Position numbers and translations under genes: made by a program. Below the pieces are notes generated by a model. The model searched no databases. It saw nothing but the letters and a program-made list of their open reading frames with translations, and was not told the origin of the DNA. Shown piece after piece: positions 54,209 through 62,535 of a stretch of 64,000 nt of DNA. Source of the DNA: Diplonema papillatum (Eukaryota; Euglenozoa; Diplonemea; Diplonemida; Diplonemidae); the NCBI GenBank assembly GCA_030068145.1, contig JAPJBO010000419.1, positions 124,001 to 188,000 on the forward strand, read 5' to 3'. The first letter of the stretch is position 1, and every line of letters begins with the position of its first letter.

Positions 54209-54268
54209 GGGAAAATACTCGAGGGACTGCCTTGTGCTCATTTCGACGGAGGCTAGAGGGGGAAGGAG
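54209..54268 (+). repeat. Dsp-1 5' fragment
   Basis: GGAAAATACTCGAGGGACTG to CTAGAGGGGGAAGG. Confidence 0.75.
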
Positions 54269-54383
54269 AAGAAGAAGAAATGCGTAGTTTTGTTTTATTC
54301 TTTTACTTTGTTTGTTGTCGACAACGTATTGTGGTTGAGGTGTCATTCAGATGTAGATCTAAAGCCGCTCACGTCAAATTTTG

Positions 54384-54480
54384 TTAAGCATTGAGTTCTT
54401 TTGTAAGTACATGAACCACATGGATTAGCATGCACTGTTGTTAAGCAGCGGCTGCCAAAACTTGCCGTGACACCTATTTG
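54384..54480 (-). mobile_element. Internally deleted derivative of the 14.3-16.5 kb element
   Basis: TAAGCATTGAGTTCTTTTGT...GGATTAGCAT (as 14385-14428) runs directly into TAAGCAGCGGCTGCC...CGTGACACCT (as 16434-16466). Body absent. Confidence 0.7.
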
Positions 54481-54701
54481 ATGCAAGGTAAAGGAGAAAG
54501 TTGGAAGTAATTGGGAACTTGATATTTTGTTGAGACCCTCGTAGCTCGCTGGGTCAGGCGCGCCAGGTACGTGCTGGGCTAAATCCTGCCTGGGCTCGGA
54601 CTGTGAAGTCCTCTTGGGTTTCCGTCGCAAGCTACCAACAAAAATGAAATTGCAAAAATCGAATAAATATACGCTGCTCGCCCCTCGGGATCGATGGAAT
54701 C

Positions 54702-54979
54702 AAAAATACTCGACGTAGCTGCTTCGACTCCGAATGGAAGGGGGGAAATACAGAGGTAAGGGGCAAATACAATACAAACACAATCTGATTTGTTCTTCGC
54801 TTACACCACCGTGTGTTGTTTTCTCACTCAGGACTTTGACCTGTTGTGTTTGTGTGATTTGTCGTTGGGGTAGACCCGCATGACCTCACGTCCGTTCAAC
54901 ACGTGGTTCGGTAGTTACAGCCCTTGGGATTTGTCGGGCAGCATCGTCGAGCATTTCCTTTCAAGCTGGCGCTTATGTA
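54702..54979 (+). repeat. Dsp-2 copy
   Basis: AAAATACTCGACGTAGCTGC to GGCGCTTATG plus A tail. Confidence 0.9.
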
Positions 54980-55050
54980 AAAAAAAAAAGAAGAGATCCC
55001 GGAATCCCAAGCGGACTTTAACTCCAAAAGTAGTAATAGTATGTGTCATC

Positions 55051-55264
55051 CTAATCCGGGAACAAGTCAGGGAGAAGAACGGAGCAATCTTTACAAACGA
55101 ACGAGTGACATAAGGTGGCCGCTTGAGCGGCGCCAATCCGAGCGCACACGGCAGCAGTGACGCGTCGGCAGTATTTGCACTTCAGGTTGGGGCTGCCGTC
55201 ATGAGCGTCGACGGCTAGCGAGTGTCGGCAGAGGGTGCAGTGGTCGGAGCAAGCTTGACTAACT
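55051..55264 (-). CDS. C-terminal zinc-finger exon, relative of the 17-kb gene
   Basis: Minus-strand exon after acceptor TTTTCTTTTAG (ending 55265), stop TAG at 55051-55053. The frame reads VSQACSDHCTLCRHSLAVDA, NLKCKYCRRVTAAVC, FVCKDCSVLLPDLFPD. It aligns with 17260-17457 through the C-x2-C pairs and the CSVLLP ending, at low identity elsewhere, so it is a family relative and not a recent copy. Upstream (plus side) only repeats are seen, so the N-terminal exons are unknown. Confidence 0.5.
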
Positions 55265-55289
55265 CTAAAAGAAAAAAGAAAAAGAAGAA

Positions 55290-55565
55290 GAAAAAGGCCG
55301 CTCCTAGTCCAGGAACGTGACGGTCAAACCGCAGCTTGCAAAGCTTGAGTCGGAGGCAGCACAGTGCCACAACCCCGTCCGATCTGCCCTGCGGCTGACC
55401 GTCTCGACGAGCTTGTGTTCAACGCGAGCGCCAAGCTCCAAGGTGCGCCAAGCCTTGATGCTTCTGTTTGGGAAATCGGTAGCCACTTGACCCGTAGGCC
55501 CGTGGCTCTGCAGTACCGCCGAACACGTGAAGCTTGGCTCCCGTGTAGCAGGCTTTCCCTGGTAC
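55290..55565 (-). repeat. Dsp-4 copy, reverse
   Basis: GGCCGCTCCTAGTCCAGGAA through CAGGCTTTCCCTGGTACC. Confidence 0.88.
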
Positions 55566-55697
55566 CTAGAGGGGGGAAACAATACAACTGCAAAGCGGGT
55601 CGTCATTGTTGAACGCTTACGCCCGCCACTGAACCCAGATTTACCTGTGTTCCGTGTGGGCTGTAGCACATTTACCTCCTTTGAGATTTCGCAACTG
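55566..55697 (+). repeat. Dsp-1 3' part
   Basis: CTAGAGGGGGGAAACAATAC to GCAACTGGCAGTC, abutting Dsp-4 exactly. Confidence 0.8.
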
Positions 55698-55739
55698 GCA
55701 GTCAAAATCGGATTTCCCGGCTTCTCCCTAACATAGACA

Positions 55740-56035
55740 AGCAGGATTGCCTACGGGTTGGATTCACGTACAGGGAGCCCGTGAACTGGGTTTGGGCCGG
55801 CGTGAGACAGCCCTACTGATGGAGAGAGAGCCCATCGGGCCAGCGCATTCCGACAGCAATACGGGGTAGTACGAGAGGAACTCCCGTTTCTAGTCCCTGG
55901 TATCTACGGTTGTTCGATCGGTACTCATACGATACTGATGGAGAGAGAGCCCATCGGGCCAGCGCATTCCGACAGCAATACGGGGTAGTACGAGAGGGAC
56001 TCCCGTTTCTAGTCCCTGGTATCTGCGGTTGTTAG
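55740..56035 (+). rRNA. 28S rRNA 3'-region fragment with 119-bp tandem duplication
   Basis: GGTTGGATTCAC, GTGAACTGGGTTTGGGCCGG, CGTGAGACAG, CCTACTGATG and GTAGTACGAGAGGAACTCCC are LSU rRNA landmarks. The part from ACTGATGG (55814) repeats at 55933. Pseudogene-like. Confidence 0.75.
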
Positions 56036-56631
56036 TGCCGCAAGGTGGTTCCAGGTCCGTCGAACTCTTCTCGATCGTACATGCTAGCACCAAGTCTTCT
56101 TCGGAGAACGGGGGAAGATTTTCGTACAATGTCTAGGCGGAACCATGCCTCTCATGCATGTTTGATACTAGCACCAAGCCTTCGAAGAAAGCGAGGGGAA
56201 AATCTTAGTTTAATGTTTAGGCAGGACACTGCCTGTCATGCATATGGTTGATGCTACCAGGGGGGGGGGGGTGGGGGCCTAGATGGAAACATAAAACCCA
56301 AAACCCAAGGCCACCAGACACCTAGTATTTGGTGGCCAGCCACTACTGGGCGGCTGGTCCTTTTTCCCGATCGAATATACACACCTCCGAATCTAAACGG
56401 GCGAAGCCCGGCTTTTCTTTGCACCAATCCTTCCAAAAAAGAGGGGGGGATCCGGGGGGCACCGCCCCCCGGCCGAACGGTACGGTACAGCGACACAGAT
56501 CGTGCGGTGAAAAACCTCAAGCTTCACGGATTTCCAAGGGAATCTGTGAAGCTTTACGAACCTTCTCACACTCGTATTTCTTGTTTTCGAGTCCCCCACC
56601 AACGAGACCTGTAACCGAGTTTAACTAGTGC
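56036..56631. other. Unassigned
   Basis: GCTAGCACCAAG(T/C)CTTC occurs twice (56080, 56170). A G run is at 56257-56275. No gene. Confidence 0.45.
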
Positions 56632-58565
56632 GTACCCAGTCTGTAACCACTGTAACCACTTGTAACCACTTGTAACCGGGTGTAACCAGTCTGTAACCGG
56701 GATGTAACCGCTGTAACCACTTGTAACCAGCATGTTGTAACCAGGGATGTAACCGCTGTAACCACTTGTAACCAGCATGTGACCACTGTAACCGGGTGTA
56801 ACCAGTCTGTAACCGCTGTAACCACTTATGTAACCAGTCTGTATCCGGGATGTAACCGCTGTAACCACTTGTAACCAGCATGTAACCGCTGTAACCGAGT
56901 GTAACCAGTCTGTAACCGGGATGTAACCGCTGTAACCACTTGTAACCACTGTAACCGAGTGTAACCAGTCTGTAACCGGGATGTAACCGCTGTAACCACT
57001 TGTAACCAGCATGTAACCACTGTAACCGAGTGTAACCAGTCTGTAACCGGGATGTAACCGCTGTAACCACTTGTAACCAGCATGTAACCACTGTAACCGA
57101 GTGTAACCAGTCTGTAACCGGGGTGTAACCGCTGTAACCACTTGTAACCAGCATGTAACCACTGTAACCGAGTGTAACCAGTCTGTAACCGGGATGTAAC
57201 CGCTGTAACCACTTGTAACCAGCATGTAACCACTGTAACCGAGTGTAACCAGTCTGTAACCGGGGTGTAACCGCTGTAAGCACTTGTAACCAGCATGTAA
57301 CCACTTGTAACCGCATGTAACCGCTGTAACCGAGTGTAACCAGTCTGTAACCGGGATGTAACCGCTGTAACCACTTGTAACCACTGTAACCGAGTGTAAC
57401 CAGTCTGTAACCGGGATGTAACCGCTGTAACCACTTGTAACCAGCATGTAACCACTGTAACCGAGTGTAACCAGTCTGTAACCGGGATGTAACCGCTGTA
57501 ACCACTTGTAACCAGCATGTAACCGCTGTAACCGAGTGTAACCAGTCTGTAACCGGGGTGTAACCGCTGTAACCACTTGTAACCAGCATGTAACCACTGT
57601 AACCGAGTGTAACCAGTCTGTAACCGGGATGTAACCGCTGTAACCACTTGTAACCAGCATGTAACCACTGTAACCGAGTGTAACCAGTCTGTAACCGGGA
57701 TGTAACCGCTGTAACCACTTGTAACCAGCATGTAACCACTGTAACCGAGTGTAACCAGTCTGTAACCGGGATGTAACCGCTGTAACCACTTGTAACCAGC
57801 ATGTAACCACTGTAACCGAGTGTAACCAGTCTGTAACCGGGATGTAACCGCTGTAACCACTTGTAACCAGCATGTAACCACTGTAACCGAGTGTAACCAG
57901 TCTGTAACCGGGATGTAACCGCTGTAACCACTTGTAACCAGCATGTAACCACTGTAACCGAGTGTAACCAGTCTGTAACCGGGATGTAACCGCTGTAACC
58001 ACTTGTAACCAGCATGTAACCACTGTAACCGAGTGTAACCAGTCTGTAACCGGGATGTAACCGCTGTAACCACTTGTAACCAGCATGTAACCACTGTAAC
58101 CGAGTGTAACCAGTCTGTAACCGGGATGTAACCGCTGTAACCACTTGTAACCAGCATGTAACCACTGTAACCGAGTGTAACCAGTCTGTAACCGGGATGT
58201 AACCGCTGTAACCACTTGTAACCAGCATGTAACCACTGTAACCGAGTGTAACCAGTCTGTAACCGGGATGTAACCGCTGTAACCACTTGTAACCAGCATG
58301 TAACCACTGTAACCGAGTGTAACCAGTCTGTAACCGGGATGTAACCGCTGTAACCACTTGTAACCAGCATGTAACCACTGTAACCGGGTGTAACCAGTCT
58401 GTAACCGGGATGTAACCGCTGTAACCACTTGTAACCAGCATGTAACCACTGTAACCGAGTGTAACCAGTCTGTAACCGGGATGTAACCGCTGTAACCACT
58501 TGTAACCAGCATGTAACCACTGTAACCGAGTGTAACCAGTCTGTAACCGGGGTGTACCGCTGTAA
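56632..58565. repeat. TGTAACC satellite, 71-bp higher-order units (left block)
   Basis: Seven variants of a 9-11 bp monomer ending TGTAACC form a 71-bp unit (GGGATG at 57768 and 57839). Fewer regular units near the left edge. Minus-strand frames stay open for over 600 codons because no monomer contains a stop; not genes. Confidence 0.97.
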
Positions 58566-58873
58566 GGAATTGTTGCTGGCTTCTTCTGGCATCATCGCAC
58601 TCGTTCTGAGGCGGGATCTGCAGTCGTTGTCTGGCGTTTCTCTGGCCGCACACACACTCTCTCTCTCGGCCTGGGCTCTTTTTTCCGCTTGCTCGGATCT
58701 GTTTCGTTGTGGGTCTCTCCCACTTGACGGGATCGTCCCGTTTCGCCCTGGCCACTCCAATCGAAAGAGAACGGTGAAAAACCAGTCAGGATGGAACTCA
58801 CATAAAGAACAAACGAAGGGGAAGAACACCGACCATGAGGCAAGCTATGATCGCCGCTGGGACGACGTCACGC
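58566..58873 (-). repeat. Split direct repeat B2
   Basis: 308 bp; offset from B1 exactly 497 bp at both ends. Confidence 0.92.
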
Positions 58874-59062
58874 GGGGGATGGAGGGTGGGAAAAAGAAAG
58901 AGGAAGGTGTGACTGACATTCTTTGATCCTGCTGGGTCTTTTAGTTTTGCCAGAGTGACTGTCTACTTGAAACCCCGCCTCCTCCCAAAACTCTTCTGGT
59001 GTTGGTTTGGGTGGGTGCTCATCCTGCCATGCGCTTTGCTCCAATTCCCACGGTAAACCACA
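58874..59062 (-). repeat. Split direct repeat A2, with intact trans-splice acceptor
   Basis: Minus strand: CAAAACTAAAAGACCCAGCAG then GATCAAAGAATG; the AG at 58929-58930 is where A1 instead carries the leader. Confidence 0.88.
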
Positions 59063-59370
59063 GGAATTGTTGCTGGCTTCTTCTGGCATCATCGCACTCG
59101 TTCTGAGGCGGGATCTGCAGTCGTTGTCTGGCGTTTCTCTGGCCGCACACACACTCTCTCTCTCGGCCTGGGCTCTTTTTTCCGCTTGCTCGGATCTGTT
59201 TCGTTGTGGGTCTCTCCCACTTGACGGGATCGTCCCGTTTCGCCCTGGCCACTCCAATCGAAAGAGAACGGTGAAAAACCAGTCAGGATGGAACTCACAT
59301 AAAGAACAAACGAAGGGGAAGAACACCGACCATGAGGCAAGCTATGATCGCCGCTGGGACGACGTCACGC
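59063..59370 (-). repeat. Split direct repeat B1
   Basis: Includes the stop codon of the ORF (TAG at 59342-59344). Confidence 0.92.
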
Positions 59371-62287
59371 CACCTGCCCCCCCGCGAGTAAAGAATGCCC
59401 TCACCGCAAGTACAAGTCGCTGTCGATCCTCTTCCGAGGCGTCAGCAGCAAGGGCGACTCTTGAAGGGACATCGGCCGGGTTCTCCTTCGTGCTGATCCA
59501 CGAGATGGACCAGGAACATTTCAAATCCCGTAGTCGAGTCAACGCGTGCACAACTGCGTCATTCAATGATTTGTTCAGCATGCAGTTCTTCTTTCGTGCC
59601 ACCCCGACTACGGTAGTGTTGTCGACATGAACGTCGACTGCGCTACCTAATACTGACGGGGGTAGCGCATCCACGGCTCTCTTCAGAGCCAGTGCTTCTA
59701 GCGTGTTGATGTGGTGCCGAGCTTCCTGCTCGGTCCATGTGCCACCCAACACGGTCAGCTCTGCTGTCTGCCGGTCAACCAGGACAGCGCCCCACCCCAG
59801 CAAGGAAGCGTCCACGTAGACCGCGTACGGACGGTTCGTGGACGGACGCGTGAACCTTCTGTTCACATCGACAGAATCAACCCACGATCGCAAATCTCTC
59901 CGTACGGAGGCCGGCACAAGCACAGTCTCTGATTGGGTGCGGGTCCCCTTGTTGAGGCCGTTCGTTATCCGTCGCAAGAACTTGACGGCGAACCAGAACG
60001 AGCCGGGGAACGCGTTCACGACTGCGCTCGCATGGAGCAGGCGACCGCCGAGCGATTCTAAATCGCCGGCGGTGGGGCTAGACAAATCCACGGCCCGGAT
60101 CTTTTCGATCAGACGAGCCGCAGGAGAGACGGTCTTCCGACCGTGGTCAAAAGTGACCCCTATAAAATCGTAGCCCGAGGAAGCGTCGTTGCTATCCTCG
60201 GGCTTCCAAGAAGCATGGACCCGTGCGGCCAGCCGATCAAGTTCCTCGGTCTGGCAGAGCACTGCGGCACGGGACCCACTTATACGAATGTTGTCCACCC
60301 AGGCATGGACTGTTACCCCGTCGGCCGTGAATTCAGGCCCAACGAAGTCTGGGTGACTTGCTAACGTTGCTGTTAGCGTGTGCATCAGCTCTGGTGCACA
60401 CGAGTGTCCCATCGGCAGCCTATTTAGGACGTAGGCATTGCCTTGTTCATCGAGGAAACCGAAGTTCTTTCGAGCCTCCTCCGGGACTTCGACTTGATAA
60501 AAGCCACAACGCAAATCACGCGTTGTGGCGCACTCGGACTCGACTACGTCGAGATACCCGGAGACGTGGCCCAATGGTACCTGAGCCACGTAGCCTTGGC
60601 GGCTCAGCAAGTCGTTAGCCTCCTGCGTCCACAGAATGAACCGTTGGCGCAGGCGGCCCGCCTTGTCTTCCACAACCGTAAAAGGCACGTTGCGGAAAGT
60701 ACCCGGCGTGTCGGAAGGCGACGCGATGCCAAGCCTGACGAGCTCAGACGCGTGGGAGTGCATGAGGTGACTCCTCCTCTGCTGGCCCTCGGAAGAGTTT
60801 CCTTCTTTCGCGCCACGAACGGGGGAAAACGTGGCGTTCCAGACCGAGTCAAATCTGACGCGTACGTCAGGTTTCATCCTGAGCCGGAGCGCCTCCGTGT
60901 CCATGGCCGGCACCGCCGCCACGTGGAGAGGTGCCTCCTTTTCCGCCTGCGACTGTGGAAGACGCGTGTTATGCGCACGTCGGGTAAAGCCGTGGACCCG
61001 ACGGCCCACAACGTCGCTCAGCGGAGCCAGATCATCCCCTACGTGCGGCGGCAATGCTGCAAACCCAGAGGCGGGCACGGCTGGCGGAGCGGGTAACTCT
61101 TCGGCGGGCAGCAGATCTGCCACCCTGTACTCCGGAACGCTCTGAAGCGCGGAAGTCATGGGGAAAAACCCCCCTGGAGAAGGCGCTCCTCCTGCAAAGG
61201 CCGGCACATTCAAAGCATTCAGGGAAGAATTAAAAGGAGCGCCGGCCTCCCACATACCAAAAATAGAAGGGGCGAACCCCGTGACACCTAGCGGTGCCAT
61301 CCCTGGTTGCACAGGGGTTGGCAGCGAAAAAGGGCCTAGCCCATCTACCACCCTGGGTGCCATCCCGAGGGCAGGACTCCACTCACCCACCGCGAAACTT
61401 CTCGCCCCCAAAAGGTCCTCTTCCGGGCCGGGTCGCAGCGTACCGTCTGAGCACGCTACGTGTTCCCCTGACGGGAAATCGCCAACCGGACCGGGTCGCT
61501 GCGCATCGGGGCATGAGTTGTCACACCCAACACCACCGCTGTGGCCGATGTCATGCGCCGCGTAACCGCAGGTCGTTGCGCCTGCGGGGCCTCGCGCTGC
61601 GTCGCTCTGCGAACCTGAATCCGCGCTGAGTCGCTGCGCTAAGGGTCCCCCTGCATTCGGGGAAGTGCGGGCTGTGGCACGGGTGTCAGACGAAGAGGCA
61701 GTGCCTCGCTGGTGTTCGTCAATGACCATTCCCGTGGGGTTGGTTGACTGGTTGTCGGTTGGTCGGGGAGGGAGGAGGGGAGCGTTCGGAAGGTCGGGCT
61801 GCCGCGGAGGCGTCACCGCTTCGCCCTGGTCGCGCTTGCGACGGCGCCGAACCGCGGGAGGGATACGCCTCCTCCGCCTGCGCGGCCTCTCCTCGGAAGG
61901 CGGTGCCCCGCTGACCGACTGGCGGCGCTCCCACCAGAGCCCAGCCGCCGCCCTGTCCAGCGCGTCCTCGCTCTCCAGCTGCAATTGCATCTGGAACTCC
62001 TTCCGCGAGAACCCCTCGCGGGCGCACACGAACTCGATGCGCAGTTCCCGCAGCAACAGCTCTCCCAACGACACGAACTGACGGCGACCACGCCACCCCT
62101 CGAGCGACTCTGCGACGTAGAGCCACTCCCGCAAGGGCTCGAACCGACTCTCCAACGCGCACACGCAGTCGGACCCGAACGCGTGCCCCGGAACAACATA
62201 CTCGAGCTGGAGCTCGAGGATCACGTCCTCGGCGCGCTGACCGCACCCGAGGTCCCGCCACACATCGCTCGTCCTCCGGTCTCTCAT
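59342..62287 (-). CDS. Gag-like, reverse transcriptase and RNase H polyprotein, 981 aa
   Basis: ATG at 62287. Residues 1-130: charged, gag-like. About 130-160: Arg-rich (RPRRRRRRIPP). To about 470: Pro/Gly-rich linker. RT about 500-720: TRDLRCGFYQVEV with Asp591, LNRLPMGHSCAPELMH, and the catalytic box HAWVDNIRISG (Asp665) where YxDD would be expected; the second Asp is Asn666. RNase H about 820-945: YVDAS (D826), NTLEALALK (E864), VDNTTVV (D889), NPADVPSR (D939), a complete DEDD set. The chain ends soon after with no tyrosine recombinase. The ORF is unbroken, so the copy is young. A 16-codon upstream ORF (62410-62360) lies between leader and start. Confidence 0.88.
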   Translation of the reverse strand: MRDRRTSDVWRDLGCGQRAEDVILELQLEYVVPGHAFGSDCVCALESRFEPLREWLYVAESLEGWRGRRQFVSLGELLLRELRIEFVCAREGFSRKEFQMQLQLESEDALDRAAAGLWWERRQSVSGAPPSEERPRRRRRRIPPAVRRRRKRDQGEAVTPPRQPDLPNAPLLPPRPTDNQSTNPTGMVIDEHQRGTASSSDTRATARTSPNAGGPLAQRLSADSGSQSDAARGPAGATTCGYAAHDIGHSGGVGCDNSCPDAQRPGPVGDFPSGEHVACSDGTLRPGPEEDLLGARSFAVGEWSPALGMAPRVVDGLGPFSLPTPVQPGMAPLGVTGFAPSIFGMWEAGAPFNSSLNALNVPAFAGGAPSPGGFFPMTSALQSVPEYRVADLLPAEELPAPPAVPASGFAALPPHVGDDLAPLSDVVGRRVHGFTRRAHNTRLPQSQAEKEAPLHVAAVPAMDTEALRLRMKPDVRVRFDSVWNATFSPVRGAKEGNSSEGQQRRSHLMHSHASELVRLGIASPSDTPGTFRNVPFTVVEDKAGRLRQRFILWTQEANDLLSRQGYVAQVPLGHVSGYLDVVESECATTRDLRCGFYQVEVPEEARKNFGFLDEQGNAYVLNRLPMGHSCAPELMHTLTATLASHPDFVGPEFTADGVTVHAWVDNIRISGSRAAVLCQTEELDRLAARVHASWKPEDSNDASSGYDFIGVTFDHGRKTVSPAARLIEKIRAVDLSSPTAGDLESLGGRLLHASAVVNAFPGSFWFAVKFLRRITNGLNKGTRTQSETVLVPASVRRDLRSWVDSVDVNRRFTRPSTNRPYAVYVDASLLGWGAVLVDRQTAELTVLGGTWTEQEARHHINTLEALALKRAVDALPPSVLGSAVDVHVDNTTVVGVARKKNCMLNKSLNDAVVHALTRLRDLKCSWSISWISTKENPADVPSRVALAADASEEDRQRLVLAVRAFFTRGGAGGVTSSQRRS

Positions 62288-62359
62288 CCCGACATCAGCG
62301 AAAAAAGAGAAAAGGGAAGCGTGTCGCGTGTTTTCTCGTGTCGTGGGTGTTCGTGTGCT

Positions 62360-62410
62360 TTACCGAAAAAGGAGGTAGAGAAAAAAGAAAGAGGAAGGTG
62401 TGACTGACAT
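62360..62410 (-). CDS. Short upstream ORF, 16 aa
   Basis: MSVTPSSFFFLYLLFR, first ATG after the leader. Probably a leader-region uORF or chance. Confidence 0.3.
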   Translation of the reverse strand: MSVTPSSFFFLYLLFR

Positions 62411-62535
62411 TCTTTGATCCAATAAAGTACAGAAACTGTAGCTTTTAAATCGTTGGTAGAAACTCTTCTGGTGTTGGTTTGGGTGGGTGCTCATCCTGCC
62501 ATGCGCTTTGCTCCAATTCCCACGGTAAACCACAG
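62383..62535 (-). repeat. Split direct repeat A1, hybrid with spliced leader
   Basis: Outer part (62460-62535) matches A2 up to AGAGTTT; inner part (62383-62419) matches A2 from GATCAAAG. Between them the leader replaces the A2 sequence upstream of the acceptor. Confidence 0.9.
62420..62457 (-). other. Spliced leader sequence embedded in DNA
   Basis: Minus strand begins ACCAACGATTTAAAAGCT and ends ACAGTTTCTGTACTTTATTG. The last 20 nt differ from the trypanosome leader (from memory) at one base, and the whole agrees with the diplonemid leader as I recall it, minus the first base. Joined to GATCAAAG, which follows an AG acceptor in A2. It is not followed by a GT, so this is not a leader RNA gene but the product of a spliced RNA. 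Confidence 0.85.

Larger units (their letters stand above)
58566..62535 (-). mobile_element. Split-direct-repeat retrotransposon (Ngaro/VIPER/PAT-like layout)
   Basis: In ORF orientation: A1 (62535-62383), ORF, B1 (59370-59063), A2 (59062-58874), B2 (58873-58566). B1 and B2 are 308 bp and appear identical; A1 and A2 match at both ends. Such A1-B1A2-B2 split repeats are diagnostic of tyrosine-recombinase (YR) retrotransposons. The satellite reads ...CGCTGTAA | element | CACTTGTAACC, i.e. no target duplication. No YR ORF is present in the element, so this copy may depend on a recombinase in trans. Confidence 0.8.

Noticed and set aside
56566-58829. Minus-strand frames of 600-730 codons
   Set aside because: Pure satellite translation (GYSGYMLVTSGYSGY type); open only because the monomers lack stops.
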